DNA from: Streptomyces avicenniae
GTDB taxonomy: Bacteria; Actinomycetota; Actinomycetes; Streptomycetales; Streptomycetaceae
Direction: 5' to 3'
Length of the DNA stretch: 64,000 nucleotides
NCBI RefSeq assembly: GCF_000719135.1
Contig: NZ_JOEK01000015.1
Span: forward strand, 1-64,000
A model generated the notes under the pieces. It was given only the letters and a program-made list of their open reading frames with translations. It did not search any database and had not been told where the DNA came from. This document shows, piece by piece, positions 36,587-46,311 of the stretch. Numbering within the stretch: position 1 is the stretch's first letter; every line of letters begins with the position of its first letter. The position numbers and the translations under genes were made by a program.

Positions 36587-37183
36587 ATGAACGATCGCAT
36601 GGTGTGGATCGACTGTGAGATGACCGGTCTTTCCCTGGCCGACGACGCGCTGATCGAGGTGGCCGCGCTGGTCACCGACTCGGAGCTGAACGTGCTCGGC
36701 GCGGGGGTGGACGTCGTCATCCGGCCGCCGACCGCCGCCCTGGAGTCGATGCCCGAGGTCGTGCGCGCCATGCACACCGCCTCCGGGCTCCTGGACGAGC
36801 TGGAGGGCGGCACGTCGCTCGAAGAGGCCGAGGAACGCGTCCTGGCCTACGTAAGGGAGCACGCGCCCGAGGCGGGCAGGACCCCGCTGTGCGGCAACTC
36901 CATCGGCACGGACCGGGGGTTCATCGGCCGGGACATGCCCAAGCTCCTGTCCCACCTGCACTACCGTGTGATCGACGTCTCATCGGTCAAGGAGCTGGCG
37001 CGCCGCTGGTACCCGCGGGCGTACTTCAACAGCCCGGAGAAGGGCGGCAACCACCGCGCCCTCGCCGACATCCGCGAGTCCATCGCGGAACTGCGCTACT
37101 ACCGCGAGGCGATCTTCGTGCCGCAGCCGGGCCCCGACTCGGACACGGCCCGCCGGATCGCGGCGGAGCACGTCGTGCGCTGA
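36587..37183 (+). CDS. orn: Oligoribonuclease
   Basis: A 198-aa DEDDh 3'-5' exoribonuclease that degrades 2-5 nt RNAs and pGpG. Exo I is [20 protein letters not shown] (residues 6-25), Exo II lies around [11 protein letters not shown], and Exo III is [19 protein letters not shown] with catalytic His and Asp. Orn (ornA) affects growth and aerial mycelium formation in streptomycetes and always follows adpA there. The transcript appears leaderless. Confidence 0.96.
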   Translation: MNDRMVWIDCEMTGLSLADDALIEVAALVTDSELNVLGAGVDVVIRPPTAALESMPEVVRAMHTASGLLDELEGGTSLEEAEERVLAYVREHAPEAGRTPLCGNSIGTDRGFIGRDMPKLLSHLHYRVIDVSSVKELARRWYPRAYFNSPEKGGNHRALADIRESIAELRYYREAIFVPQPGPDSDTARRIAAEHVVR

Positions 37184-37266
37184 CCGCCGGGCCGACCGGG
37201 GGAAAGCGCGGCGCGGGCGACCCCCGTGACCCTGTACACTCGTGTCCGGCCGCTGCGGCGGTAGAT

Positions 37267-37343
37267 GGTGGGTGTAGCTCAGTTGGTAGAGCACCTGGTT
37301 GTGGTCCAGGTGGCCGCGGGTTCAAGTCCCGTCACTCACCCCA
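37267..37343 (+). tRNA. tRNA-His (GTG)
   Basis: A full cloverleaf: acceptor GTGGGTG pairs with CACTCAC (one G-U), anticodon stem CCTGG/CCAGG with anticodon GTG at 37301-37303, T-arm GCGGG-TTCAAGT-CCCGT. The extra G-1 (37267) opposite C73 is the histidine identity mark, and CCA is encoded (37341-37343). A TACACT -10-like element lies at 37235-37240. Confidence 0.95.
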
Positions 37344-37348
37344 GAACA

Positions 37349-37380
37349 CGAAGGCCCCGTCCGGACGGACGGGGCCTTCG
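37349..37380 (+). terminator. Terminator of tRNA-His
   Basis: 13-bp stem CGAAGGCCCCGTC/GACGGGGCCTTCG with a 6-nt loop, starting 6 nt after the tRNA. Confidence 0.85.
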
Positions 37381-37469
37381 TCGTGTGCCGCGGCCCCCGT
37401 CCCCCGGTTCCCGGGCGCTCGGGGCGTCGGCCGGGAACCTGGCCGGGGGAGGGGGCGGCGGGCGCCGTG

Positions 37470-38138
37470 TCAGTCGCCCTCGGCGCGGCTCCGCTGACGG
37501 GGCACCGCGTGCCGCGGCGGGCTGATCAGCGTGATCTGCCGCACGATCTGGTGGAAGGCCAGCAGCGCCGAGACCGGCGGCAGCCCGGCGACGGCGACGT
37601 TCATCACGGTCGGCGCGGCCTGCGCGACGCACAGCGCCACCGCGATGCCGGAGAAGAGCACCACGACCACCCACGAGTGCAGCGAACGCCGCTGGTGCAG
37701 CGCCGCGCGCACGATCGACAGCGACGCGACGAGCCAGGGGCCGTAGATCAGCAGCGGCCACCAGTCGGTCAGGGCCTCGGACGCGCCGGGGGCGGCGGCG
37801 TCGCGCAGGGGGCCGTAGGAGATGAGTCCGCCGAGGACGCTGAGCATGGCCATCAGCACGGTCGCGGCGGCGGCGATCAGCAGGCTCGTCCAGCGCAGCC
37901 ACTTGACCTGGGCCGACGGGCCGAGCCACTGCACGCGCTGCCTGCGCTTGCGGTGACGCGTCGGCACGGAGACGGTCAGCGGCCCGAGCGACTCGGTCGC
38001 CGGCCCGCCCACCGGGCCCATGTCCAGCGGACCGAGCAGGTCCTCGATCCGGGAGGCGTCGCCGAAGATATCCCAGTCGGCCGGTGCTGTCCTGAGTTCC
38101 GGCGGGATCAGGAGATTCGTTTCCTCGTCATGCATCAT
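37470..38138 (-). CDS. DUF2637-like four-helix membrane protein
   Basis: A 222-aa membrane protein with a soluble acidic N-terminus (about 70 residues), a basic stretch (TRHRKRRQRVQW) and four predicted helices (SLLIAAAATVLMAMLSVLGGL; WWPLLIYGPWLVASLSIV; WVVVVLFSGIAVALCVAQAA; AVAGLPPVSALLAF). The end PPRHAVPRQRSRAEGD is basic. It resembles DUF2637 proteins, of unknown role. The start is ATGATG; GGAG lies about 13 nt upstream. A dyad sits just upstream. Confidence 0.7.
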   Translation of the reverse strand: MMHDEETNLLIPPELRTAPADWDIFGDASRIEDLLGPLDMGPVGGPATESLGPLTVSVPTRHRKRRQRVQWLGPSAQVKWLRWTSLLIAAAATVLMAMLSVLGGLISYGPLRDAAAPGASEALTDWWPLLIYGPWLVASLSIVRAALHQRRSLHSWVVVVLFSGIAVALCVAQAAPTVMNVAVAGLPPVSALLAFHQIVRQITLISPPRHAVPRQRSRAEGD

Positions 38139-38155
38139 CAGAACGTGTTCTCCGT

Positions 38156-38183
38156 GTCGTTGGTCTCACATGTCGCCAACGAC
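38156..38183. promoter_or_regulatory. Perfect dyad GTCGTTGG-N12-CCAACGAC
   Basis: 8-bp perfect arms with a 12-nt spacer, 18 nt upstream of the membrane-protein start. It could be an operator or a 5'-UTR hairpin; the regulator is unknown. Confidence 0.5.
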
Positions 38184-38346
38184 GCGTCGGCGGCCGGGAT
38201 GTGAAGCATTGGGGTGACACGGCGCCCAGGAGTGGTGTCGCGTCACGGACTTGACCCGGCCTGCCGGTAGTGGAGGCTGCCCGGCTCCCGGCCGGACGGC
38301 GGGGCGCCGGCACGGCGGTGAGCGTGCCGGGACGAGAGGGGTCGGC

Positions 38347-39930
38347 ATGGCGGAGACCGACGACGAGACGCTGCTCGCGCGGGTGCGCGCGGGCGACGCC
38401 GTGGCGTACGGGGCCTTCTACCGGCGGCACGCGGGGGCGGTACGCCGTCACGCCCGGCTGTGCTGCGGGGACGCGCACCTCGCCGAGGACCTGACGGCCG
38501 AGGTCTTCGCCAGGACGCTGCGCGCGCTGCGCGCCGGTGCCGGGCCGCGGGAGTCGGCGCGGGCGTATCTGCGCACGACGACCCGCCGGGTGGCCGCCGA
38601 GTGGGGCGCGGGCGGCCGGCGTGAGCAGCCGGTGGCCGATCTCGGCGACCTCGCGGGCCAGCACCCGGCGGAGCACGCCGCGCTGATCCGTGACGCCGAC
38701 CACTCGATGGCCGCCCGCGCCTTCCACAGCCTGCCGGAGCGCTGGAAGGAGGTGCTGTGGCACACGGCGGTCGAGGAGCAGCCGCTCAGCCGTGTGGGGC
38801 CGCTGCTCGGCCTGACGCCCAACGCGACGGCCGTCCTCGCGTTCCGCGCGCGGGAGGGGCTGCGGGAGGCGTACCTCCAGGCGCACGTGAACGCCTCGCT
38901 CACGGGGCAGGCGGGCTGCCGTCAGCACGCGACGCGGCTCGGCGCGTTCGCCCGCAGACCGCTGCGGCGGCGCGGCTACCGGCAGTTGCGGCACCACCTG
39001 GAGGGCTGCACGCGCTGCCGGGCCGCGTACCGGGAGCTGGTGGACATCAACGCGACGCTGCGTGGGATGGTGCCCGCCGCCCTGCTGGGGTCGGTGGCCG
39101 CGGTGCGGCTGATGGGCGGGTCGGCGCACGCGGCCCATGCGGCGCACGCCGCGCACGCGACGCATGTGGCGGCCCCGCTGGGCGCCGGTCTGGCGGCCGA
39201 ACTGATGCCCGCGGGCCCGGCCGTGGCGCACGCGGGCGGCGTGCTCGCCAAGCTGGCGCTGAGCGCCGCCATGGCCCTCGCGACGGGCGCGGCGGCGACG
39301 GTGCCGCAGCAGGGGCCCGAGCAGCCGCCCCCGGCGGCGGCGCGGGAGTTCGGCGCCGCGACGCGGGAGGAGGGGGTGCCGCGGGGACGTGAGGAGCGGG
39401 CCGGGCGGCCCGGTTCCGGCACGACGCACGGGCAGGGGCCGCTCACGTGGGTGCCCGTGCGCGGCCTGCCGCCCGCGCGGGTGGCAGAGGAGCACGGGGC
39501 GTCGGGGGCTGTCCCCGCCCCGCAGGAGCCGCCTGCGCCGACGCAGCCGACGCCCTCGCCCTCCCCGTCCCCTTCCCCGTCCCCTCCCTCCGCGCCGCCG
39601 GAGGCCGCGCCCACGCCCGTCCCCGCGCCGACCCCCGGGACACCGGAGACGCCCGAGCCCCCCGAGACGCCGGTGACGACGGAGCCCCCCGCGATGCCGC
39701 CCATCGACCTCGACCCCGACACGGACCCCGACCCCGGCACCGGCCTCGGCCCCGACCCCGGCAACGGCGTCCAGCCCGGCGATCCCGCCGGGGTGAGCCC
39801 CGAGGAACCCGCCTCGGGCGAGGACCCCGTGGAGCTGCCCCAGGAGGGCGCCGGGCCGACCCCGGGGCCCGAGGCCCCCACGCCCCCGCCGGACGGTACG
39901 GGGGAACCGGCCCCCACCCCGGACGCGTGA
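38347..39930 (+). CDS. ECF sigma factor fused to zinc anti-sigma-like domain and Pro-rich tail
   Basis: A 527-aa fusion. Residues 1-80 are sigma region 2 (ETLLARVRAGDAVAYGAFYRRHAGAVRRHARLCCGD in pieces) and residues about 115-175 are region 4 (FHSLPERWKEVLWHTAVEEQPLSRVGPLLGLTPNATAVLAFRAREGLREAYL in pieces). Then comes a ZAS-type motif HLEGCTRC (HxxxCxxC), a His/Ala tract (AHAAHAAHAAHATH), one or two weak membrane helices and about 200 residues of Pro/Glu/Asp-rich tail. Single-chain sigma/anti-sigma fusions are known in actinobacterial ECF groups; the signal and regulon here are unknown. GAGAGGGG lies 6 nt upstream of ATG 38347. Confidence 0.85.
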   Translation: MAETDDETLLARVRAGDAVAYGAFYRRHAGAVRRHARLCCGDAHLAEDLTAEVFARTLRALRAGAGPRESARAYLRTTTRRVAAEWGAGGRREQPVADLGDLAGQHPAEHAALIRDADHSMAARAFHSLPERWKEVLWHTAVEEQPLSRVGPLLGLTPNATAVLAFRAREGLREAYLQAHVNASLTGQAGCRQHATRLGAFARRPLRRRGYRQLRHHLEGCTRCRAAYRELVDINATLRGMVPAALLGSVAAVRLMGGSAHAAHAAHAAHATHVAAPLGAGLAAELMPAGPAVAHAGGVLAKLALSAAMALATGAAATVPQQGPEQPPPAAAREFGAATREEGVPRGREERAGRPGSGTTHGQGPLTWVPVRGLPPARVAEEHGASGAVPAPQEPPAPTQPTPSPSPSPSPSPPSAPPEAAPTPVPAPTPGTPETPEPPETPVTTEPPAMPPIDLDPDTDPDPGTGLGPDPGNGVQPGDPAGVSPEEPASGEDPVELPQEGAGPTPGPEAPTPPPDGTGEPAPTPDA

Positions 39931-40066
39931 CCACGAGCGGGGAACGGCTGTACGGGGTTCGCGCCCCCGCGGCCGGGGGCACCGGCACCCTGGGGGCCCG
40001 AGCCCCCGCCCGCCCGTCGGCCGCCTCGTAGGATCGGCCGCCCGACGTACGCCACTGTGGGGGACC

Positions 40067-40780
40067 ATGGACACCGCCGACATCACCGAGGTCTGGGACC
40101 GCGTGACGGGGACCCAGCCCGCGCCGGACACCTGGCTCATACTCGTGACCGCCGCCGTCGCGTTCGTCGCGGTCGCCCCTTACGGCACCTGGCGCTGGAC
40201 GCGGAACACCATCACGATCGCCCACGAGGGCGGCCACGGGCTCGTCGCGCTGCTGACCGGGCGCAAGCTCGACGGCATCCGCCTCCACTCGGACACCTCG
40301 GGGCTCACCGTCTCGCGCGGGCGCCCCACCGGCCTCGGCATGATCCTCACCGCCGCCGCCGGTTACACCGCCCCCTCGCTCCTCGGCCTCGCCGGGGCCG
40401 CCCTCCTGTCCGCCGGGCGCACGACGGCGCTCCTGTGGGGCGCGACGGCCCTGCTGCTCGCGCTGCTGGTGATGGTTCGCAACGCTTACGGAGCGCTCAC
40501 GGTCGTCCTCACCGGCGCCGTCTTCCTCCTCGTCTCGTGGCTGACCGAGCCCGACGTCCAGGCCGCGTTCGCGTACGTCGTCGTCTGGCTGCTGCTGATG
40601 GGCGGCGTGCGGCCCGTCTTCGAGCTCCAGGCCAAGCGCCGCAGGGGCGCCGCCCGGGACTCGGACGCGGACCAGCTGGCCCGGCTGACACGCGTACCGG
40701 CGTTCGCGTGGTTGCTGTTCTTCCACGCCGTGGCGCTCGCGTCACTCTTCGGAGGCGGCAGCCGGCTGCTCATGCTCTGA
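40067..40780 (+). CDS. M50-family membrane metallopeptidase
   Basis: A 237-aa integral membrane protein with the site-2-protease-like zinc motif HEGGH at residues 53-57 in the second helix and about six further helices (LGMILTAAAGYTAPSLLGLAGA, LLWGATALLLALLVMV, VVLTGAVFLLVSWL, VVVWLLLMGG). The NxxPxxxxDG partner motif of classical S2P is not clear. It belongs to the M50B-like peptidases common in streptomycetes. GGGGGA precedes ATG 40067. Its position between the ECF-sigma fusion and aroA may reflect regulated proteolysis of an anti-sigma, which is inference. Confidence 0.85.
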   Translation: MDTADITEVWDRVTGTQPAPDTWLILVTAAVAFVAVAPYGTWRWTRNTITIAHEGGHGLVALLTGRKLDGIRLHSDTSGLTVSRGRPTGLGMILTAAAGYTAPSLLGLAGAALLSAGRTTALLWGATALLLALLVMVRNAYGALTVVLTGAVFLLVSWLTEPDVQAAFAYVVVWLLLMGGVRPVFELQAKRRRGAARDSDADQLARLTRVPAFAWLLFFHAVALASLFGGGSRLLML

Positions 40781-40831
40781 GACGAGCCTGACCCGGGGGA
40801 TCACCGTCCGTGGCGCACTAGAGTGAGGGAC

Positions 40832-42184
40832 ATGACCGACCAGCACAGCGAAACCCTCGCGCTCTGGCCCGCGCCGTCCGCCGCGGGCCCGATCGACGCG
40901 ACCGTCACGGTGCCCGGATCGAAGTCGGTCACCAACCGCGCGCTCGTCCTCGCCGCGCTCGCCGCCGACTCCTCCTGGCTGCGCCGCCCGCTGCGCTCCC
41001 GCGACACCCTGCTGATGGCCGACGCGCTGCGTGCGCTCGGCATCGGCATCGAGGAGACGCTCTCCTCCAGCTCCGCCGTCTCCGGGCTGCCGCGCGGCCG
41101 TGGCGAGTCGTGGCGCGTGATCCCCGCCGCGCCGCAGGCGCCCGCCGCCGTGGACGTCGGCAACGCGGGCACGGTCATGCGCTTCCTGCCGCCGCTCGCC
41201 GCGCTGGCCGAGGGGCCGGTCCGCTTCGACGGCGACCCGCGCTCCCACGTCCGCCCGCTGCACTCCCTGATCGACGCGCTGCGCGCCCTCGGCGCCAGGA
41301 TCGACGACGACGGGCGCGGCGGCCTGCCGATGACGGTCCACGGCGCGGGGTCGCTCGACGGCGGGTACGTCGAGGTGGACGCGTCGTCGTCCTCCCAGTT
41401 CATCAGCGCGCTGCTGCTCTCCGCGCCCCGCTTCAACCAGGGCGTCGAACTGCGGCACACCGGCCGCACGTTGCCCTCGATGCCGCACATCCGGATGACG
41501 GTGGACATGCTGCGCGCGGCCGGGGTCCAGGTGGACTCGCCCGACTCGGGCGGCGAGCCGAACGTCTGGCGCGTCACGCCGGGCGCCCTCCTCGGCCGCG
41601 ACCTGGTCGTCGAGCCCGACCTGTCGAACGCGCAGCCCTTCCTGGCCGCCGCGCTGATCACCGGCGGCCGGGTCACGATCCCCGACTGGCCGACGCGCAC
41701 CACGCAGCCGGGCGACGCGCTGCGCGACCTCTTCACCGCCATGGGCGGCTCCTGCACGCTGGACGAGCGCGGCCTCACGCTCACCGGCACGGGGCGCGTC
41801 CTCGGCATCGACGCCGACCTGGGCGAGGTCGGCGAGCTGACGCCGGGCATCGCCGCCGTCGCCGCGCTCGCCGAGGGCGAGTCGGTCCTGCGCGGCGTCT
41901 CGCATCTGCGGCTGCACGAGACCGACCGGCTCGCCGCGCTCACCAAGGAGATCAACTCCCTGGGCGGCGACGTCACCGAGACCGCCGACGGCCTGCGCAT
42001 CCGCCCGCGCCCGCTGCGCGGCGGCGTCTTCCACACGTACGAGGACCACCGCCTCGCCACGGCGGGCGCGCTGCTCGGCCTGGTCGTGGACGGCGTGGAG
42101 GTCGAGGACATCGCGACCACCGGCAAGACGATGCCCGACTTCCCCGATATGTGGTACGGGATGCTGGCCGGGGACGCGGCGTAG
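40832..42184 (+). CDS. aroA: 3-phosphoshikimate 1-carboxyvinyltransferase (EPSP synthase)
   Basis: A 450-aa EPSP synthase, sixth step of the shikimate pathway. Signatures: [18 protein letters not shown] (residues about 25-42), [17 protein letters not shown] (PEP/glyphosate loop), [12 protein letters not shown], and [20 protein letters not shown] with [11 protein letters not shown] at the end. The start ATG 40832 has TGAGGGA upstream. rsgA follows after 15 nt. Confidence 0.96.
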   Translation: MTDQHSETLALWPAPSAAGPIDATVTVPGSKSVTNRALVLAALAADSSWLRRPLRSRDTLLMADALRALGIGIEETLSSSSAVSGLPRGRGESWRVIPAAPQAPAAVDVGNAGTVMRFLPPLAALAEGPVRFDGDPRSHVRPLHSLIDALRALGARIDDDGRGGLPMTVHGAGSLDGGYVEVDASSSSQFISALLLSAPRFNQGVELRHTGRTLPSMPHIRMTVDMLRAAGVQVDSPDSGGEPNVWRVTPGALLGRDLVVEPDLSNAQPFLAAALITGGRVTIPDWPTRTTQPGDALRDLFTAMGGSCTLDERGLTLTGTGRVLGIDADLGEVGELTPGIAAVAALAEGESVLRGVSHLRLHETDRLAALTKEINSLGGDVTETADGLRIRPRPLRGGVFHTYEDHRLATAGALLGLVVDGVEVEDIATTGKTMPDFPDMWYGMLAGDAA

Positions 42185-42199
42185 GGCGCGGGCCGACGC

Positions 42200-43219
42200 G
42201 TGCGCCGCTACGGCAAGAACCCCGACGAGGACGACATCCCCCTGCGCCCGGGCCGCCGGGGCAGCAGACCCAGGACGCAGCGCCGCCCGGCGCACGAGGA
42301 CGCGCTCGCCGGTTTCGTCCTGACCGTGGACCGCGGCCGGGTGACGTGCCTGGTCGAGGAGCGGACGGTCACCGCCATGAAGGCCCGTGAGCTGGGCCGC
42401 AAGAGCGTCGTGGTCGGCGACCGGGTGGCCGTCGTCGGCGACATGTCCGGCCGCAAGGACACCCTCGCGCGCGTCGTCCGCGTCGAGGAGCGCGCCTCGA
42501 CGCTGCGCCGCACGGCGGACGACGACGACCCGTTCGAGCGCGTCGTGGTGGCCAACGCGGACCAGCTGGCCATCGTCACGGCGCTCGCCGACCCCGAGCC
42601 GAGGCCGCGGCTGATCGACCGCTGCCTGGTCGCCGCGTTCGACGCGGGGCTCGAACCGCTGCTCATCCTGACGAAGGCCGACCTCGCGTCGCCCGCGCCG
42701 CTGCTGGAGATGTACGCGGGGCTCGGGATGCGTCATGTGGTCACCAGCTCGGAGGAGTTCGACGAGGGCGGGGACGCGACGGCGGCCGTCCGCGAGGTGC
42801 GCGAGCTGCTGGCCGACCGTACGACGGCCTTCGTGGGCCACAGCGGCGTGGGCAAGACGACGCTGGTGAACGCGCTGGTGCCGGAGCGGCAGCGGGCCAC
42901 GGGGCTGGTGAACGCCGTCACGGGCAGGGGGCGTCACACGACGGTCTCGGCGCTGGCCCTCCCGCTGCCCGACAGCGCGGGCTGGGTCATCGACACGCCG
43001 GGCGTGCGGTCGTTCGGCCTGAACCACGTGGACCCCTCGCGGGTCATCCACGCGTTCCCCGACCTGGAGCCGGGCACGGCGGAGTGTCCGCGCGGGTGCA
43101 GCCACGACGAGCCGGACTGCGCGCTGGACGCCTGGGTGGCGGCGGGGCACGCGGACCCGGCGCGGCTGTACTCGCTGCGGCGTCTGCTGGCGACCCGAGA
43201 GCGGCGCGAGGGCGACTGA
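42200..43219 (+). CDS. rsgA: Ribosome small-subunit maturation GTPase RsgA
   Basis: A 339-aa circularly permuted GTPase assisting 30S maturation. An N-terminal OB-fold domain (VLTVDRGRVTCLVEERTV) is followed by G4 LTKAD, P-loop GHSGVGKTTLVN, G3 DTPG and a C-terminal zinc finger (CPRGCSHDEPDC). The GTG start at 42200 lies 15 nt after aroA, giving aroA-rsgA-hisN order. Confidence 0.94.
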   Translation: MRRYGKNPDEDDIPLRPGRRGSRPRTQRRPAHEDALAGFVLTVDRGRVTCLVEERTVTAMKARELGRKSVVVGDRVAVVGDMSGRKDTLARVVRVEERASTLRRTADDDDPFERVVVANADQLAIVTALADPEPRPRLIDRCLVAAFDAGLEPLLILTKADLASPAPLLEMYAGLGMRHVVTSSEEFDEGGDATAAVREVRELLADRTTAFVGHSGVGKTTLVNALVPERQRATGLVNAVTGRGRHTTVSALALPLPDSAGWVIDTPGVRSFGLNHVDPSRVIHAFPDLEPGTAECPRGCSHDEPDCALDAWVAAGHADPARLYSLRRLLATRERREGD

Positions 43220-43321
43220 TCCCCTGGCCGGCTCCCCCACCCGGCGTAAATGTCGGATCGTCATTCGTATGCGCGGTGGGTGGCGTACCCCGGTCGCCCG
43301 GCATGCCGGGATACTGGGGGC

Positions 43322-44116
43322 ATGCCCGATTACCACGATGATCTGCGACTCGCTCATGTCCTGGCCGATGCCGCCGACGCCGTCACCATGGAGCGGTTCA
43401 AGGCGCTCGACCTCAAGGTCGAGACCAAGCCGGACATGACGCCGGTCACCGAGGCCGACCGGGCCGCCGAGGAGCTGGTCCGCTCCTCGCTCCAGCGGGC
43501 GCGGCCCCGCGACGGGGTGCTGGGGGAGGAGTACGGCGGCCGGGGCGGGGGCCCGCGCCGCTGGGTGATCGACCCCATCGACGGCACGAAGAACTATGTG
43601 CGGGGCGTCCCGGTCTGGGCGACGCTCATCTCGCTGGTCGAGCGCGGCGAGGGCGGCGACCGGCCCGTCGTCGGCGTCGTCTCGGCGCCCGCGCTCGGCC
43701 GCCGCTGGTGGGCGCAGCTCGGCGGGGGCGCGTACACCGGGCGGAGCCTGTCGTCCGCGACACGGCTGCACGTCTCGCGCGTCGGCAACCTGGTGGATGC
43801 CTCGTTCGCCTACTCGTCGCTGTCCGGCTGGCAGGAGCGGAACCGGCTCGGCGCCTTCCTCGACCTGACGCGCGCCTGCTGGCGTACGCGGGGCTACGGC
43901 GACTTCTGGTCGTACATGATGGTCGCCGAGGGGTCGGTGGACATCTGCGCGGAGCCGGAGCTGTCGCTGTGGGACATGGCGGCGCCCGCGATCGTCGTGC
44001 AGGAGGCGGGGGGGCGGTTCACCGGGCTCGACGGTGTGGACGGGCCCCTCGGCTCGGACGCCGCCGCGTCCAACGGGCTGCTGCACGACGAGCTGCTGCG
44101 CTACCTCGGCGCCTGA
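43322..44116 (+). CDS. hisN: Histidinol-phosphatase (inositol monophosphatase family)
   Basis: A 264-aa IMPase-fold phosphatase. Motif A is [15 protein letters not shown] with LGEEYGG before it, and motif B is [16 protein letters not shown]. Actinobacterial proteins at this position (after rsgA) are the histidinol-phosphate phosphatase HisN of histidine synthesis. GATACT and 6 nt precede ATG 43322, so it is likely leaderless with its own promoter. Confidence 0.92.
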   Translation: MPDYHDDLRLAHVLADAADAVTMERFKALDLKVETKPDMTPVTEADRAAEELVRSSLQRARPRDGVLGEEYGGRGGGPRRWVIDPIDGTKNYVRGVPVWATLISLVERGEGGDRPVVGVVSAPALGRRWWAQLGGGAYTGRSLSSATRLHVSRVGNLVDASFAYSSLSGWQERNRLGAFLDLTRACWRTRGYGDFWSYMMVAEGSVDICAEPELSLWDMAAPAIVVQEAGGRFTGLDGVDGPLGSDAAASNGLLHDELLRYLGA

Positions 44117-44146
44117 CGCGCCTGACGCGCCCGCCCGCACGCGGAA

Positions 44147-44179
44147 CCGGGGCGGCCGGTGTGACACCGGCCGCCCCGG
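44147..44179. terminator. Bidirectional terminator between hisN and katA
   Basis: Perfect 15-bp stem (CCGGGGCGGCCGGTG arm) with loop TGA, between the convergent hisN and catalase genes. Confidence 0.85.
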
Positions 44180-44215
44180 GGGTTACGGCAAACGATCCGC
44201 CGGAGCGGGAGCTGC

Positions 44216-45679
44216 TCAGGCGCGGAGGGCCTGGACCGCGGTCTGGAGCCGCTTGCCGTAGTCCTCGTCCGCCTTGCGGAAGTTCTCGATGGCCCGCTCG
44301 GCGATGTCGTCACGGGAGACCGCGGCGATGCTGCCCGCCAGGTTCTCGATCAGACGGTCCTTCTCGTCCTCCGACATGAGCCGGTAGAGGTTCCCGGCCT
44401 GGACGAAGTCGTCGTCCTCGGCGTGCAGCGGCGTGACGTGGTCGCCGGTGACGCCCTGGACGGGGGTGGGCTCCCACAGCGGGCGGTCGGTCTGCGCCGG
44501 GCCGCCGAAGCTGTTGGGCTCGTAGTTCTTCGCGCGCCCGTGGCGGCCGTCGTAGGCGGCGCCGTCACGGCCGTGGCTGTTGGCCTCGGTGGCGTGCGGA
44601 CGGTTGACGGGCAGCTGGTCGGCGTTGATGCCGACGCGGTAGCGGTGCGCGTCGCCGTAGCCGAAGAGGCGGCCCTGGAGCATCTTGTCCGGCGAGGGGC
44701 CGATGCCCGGCACGAAGTGGTGCGGGGAGAAGATCGACTGCTCGACCTCGGCGAAGACGTTCTCCGGGTTGCGGTTCAGCTCCAGCTTGCCGATCTCGAT
44801 CGGCGGGTAGTCCGCGTGCGGCCACACCTTGGTGAGGTCGAACGGGTTGAAGCGGTACGTCGCGGCCTCGGCGGCGGGCATGATCTGCACCTGCACGGTC
44901 CAGCTCGGGAACTCGCCGCGCTCGATGGACTCGCGCAGGTCGCGCTGGTGGCTGTCCGGGTCGGTACCCGCCAGCACCGCGGCCTCGGCGGCGGTCAGGT
45001 TCTTGATGCCCTGGTCGGTCTTGAAGTGGTACTTGACCCAGAAGACCTCGCCCGCCTCGTTCGTCCACTGGAAGGTGTGCGAGCCGAAGCCGTCCACGTG
45101 GCGGTAGGACGCCGGGATGCCGCGGTCGCCGAACAGCCAGGTCACCTGGTGGGTGGACTCGGGCGACAGGCCCCAGAAGTCCCAGACGTTGTCCGCCTCC
45201 TGGGAGCCGGTGTACGGGTCGCGCTTCTGGGTGTGGATGAAGTCGGGGAACTTGATGGCGTCCCTGATGAAGAAGACCGGCGTGTTGTTCCCGACGAGGT
45301 CGTAGTTGCCCTCCTCGGTGTAGAACTTCAGCGCGAAGCCGCGCGGGTCGCGCACGGCGTCGGCGGCGCCCAGGTTGCCCGCGACGGTCGAGAACCGCAG
45401 GAAGGTCTCGGTCTCCTTGCCGATCTCGGAGAGGAACTTCGCCCGCGTCCACCGGGTCACGTCCGCGGTCACGGTGAACGTGCCGTACGCCCCGGCGCCG
45501 CGCGCGTGCACCACGCGCTCCGGGATGCGCTCGCGGTTGAAGTGCGCCAGCTTCTCGATGAGCAGCTGGTCCTGGATCAGGACGGGACCGCCGGGACCCG
45601 CGCTCTGGCTCTGCTGGTTGTCCGCGACGGGGGCACCCGCCTCGGTGGTGAGCGGTCCCGCTGCGATCTGGTCGGTCAT
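44216..45679 (-). CDS. katA: Monofunctional heme catalase
   Basis: A 487-aa small-subunit (clade 3-like) catalase. The active-site His58 lies in RVVHARG, Asn131 in LVGNNTPVF, and the heme-ligand Tyr341 in [12 protein letters not shown]. It converts hydrogen peroxide to water and oxygen. It is divergent from a Fur-family regulator gene, as catA/catR are in Streptomyces. The minus-strand promoter TTGACT-16-TAGGAT lies about 70-95 nt upstream. Confidence 0.96.
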   Translation of the reverse strand: MTDQIAAGPLTTEAGAPVADNQQSQSAGPGGPVLIQDQLLIEKLAHFNRERIPERVVHARGAGAYGTFTVTADVTRWTRAKFLSEIGKETETFLRFSTVAGNLGAADAVRDPRGFALKFYTEEGNYDLVGNNTPVFFIRDAIKFPDFIHTQKRDPYTGSQEADNVWDFWGLSPESTHQVTWLFGDRGIPASYRHVDGFGSHTFQWTNEAGEVFWVKYHFKTDQGIKNLTAAEAAVLAGTDPDSHQRDLRESIERGEFPSWTVQVQIMPAAEAATYRFNPFDLTKVWPHADYPPIEIGKLELNRNPENVFAEVEQSIFSPHHFVPGIGPSPDKMLQGRLFGYGDAHRYRVGINADQLPVNRPHATEANSHGRDGAAYDGRHGRAKNYEPNSFGGPAQTDRPLWEPTPVQGVTGDHVTPLHAEDDDFVQAGNLYRLMSEDEKDRLIENLAGSIAAVSRDDIAERAIENFRKADEDYGKRLQTAVQALRA

Positions 45680-45747
45680 TTACCTGCCACGCCCTTCAGC
45701 TCTCAGGTCTCGATGTCGCGCGGGCCCTTGGCCATCGCGTTCATCCG

Positions 45748-45775
45748 ATCCTATATTGGACATCATCTAAGTCAA
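45748..45775 (-). promoter_or_regulatory. katA promoter with Fur/PerR-like operator region
   Basis: On the minus strand TTGACT (45770-45775) and TAGGAT (45748-45753) are 16 nt apart. The spacer is an A/T-rich, imperfectly symmetric TTAGATGATGTCCAATAT that fits a Fur/PerR-type box for CatR. Confidence 0.6.
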
Positions 45776-45802
45776 GAAGACCTCCGGAATCGTACCGAGT
45801 CG

Positions 45803-45831
45803 TTGGTAGGAACGGGGCCCACAGCTAGGGT
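45803..45831 (+). promoter_or_regulatory. catR promoter (leaderless type)
   Basis: TTGGTA (45803-45808), 17 nt, TAGGGT (45826-45831), then 7 nt to the catR ATG. Confidence 0.65.
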
Positions 45832-45838
45832 GGACGAC

Positions 45839-46261
45839 ATGAGTGACCTGCTAGAGCGCCTGCGCGGCCGTGGCTGGCGGCTGACCGCCCAGCGGCGGGT
45901 CATCGCCGAGGTACTGGACGGCGAACACGTGCACTACACGGCGGACGAGGTGCACGCCCTCGCCGTCGCGCGCCTGCCGGAGATCTCCCGCGCCTCCGTC
46001 TACAACACGCTGGGCGAACTGGTCGCGCTCGGCGAGGTGCTCGAAGTCACGACCGAGGGCGGCCGGGCCAAGCGGTACGACCCCAACGCCCACCGGCCGC
46101 ACCAGCACCTGGTGTGCTCCGGCTGCGGCACGATGCGCGACGTCCACCTCGTCACCGACCCGATGGGCGCGCTGCCCGAGGGGGAACGATTCGGCTTCAC
46201 CGTCTCGGGCGTCACCGTCACCTACTACGGCCGCTGTCCCGAGTGCGGGAGCCGTGCCTGA
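45839..46261 (+). CDS. catR: Fur-family peroxide-responsive repressor (CatR-like)
   Basis: A 140-aa Fur-family protein. DNA-binding part: RLTAQRRVIAEVLDG ... ISRASVYNTLGELVALGEVLEV. Metal sites: the HxxPHQHLVC-type block HRPHQHLVCSGCG with a CxxC, and a second CxxC (CPEC) at the end. CatR represses the divergent catalase gene and its own, and is inactivated by peroxide. The ATG is leaderless-type. Confidence 0.92.
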   Translation: MSDLLERLRGRGWRLTAQRRVIAEVLDGEHVHYTADEVHALAVARLPEISRASVYNTLGELVALGEVLEVTTEGGRAKRYDPNAHRPHQHLVCSGCGTMRDVHLVTDPMGALPEGERFGFTVSGVTVTYYGRCPECGSRA

Positions 46262-46269
46262 CCGCCGAT

Positions 46270-46299
46270 TTGCACGGCGGGTGAACGGCGGTCTAAGGT
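46270..46299 (+). promoter_or_regulatory. tRNA-fMet promoter
   Basis: TTGCAC (46270-46275), 18 nt, TAAGGT (46294-46299), 12 nt before the tRNA. Confidence 0.6.
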
Positions 46300-46311
46300 T
46301 GAGACACACGC

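Noticed and set aside
40742..44167. 1141-codon minus-strand frame spanning aroA, rsgA and hisN
   Set aside because: It covers three genes with textbook motifs on the other strand; its composition is that of an antisense shadow.
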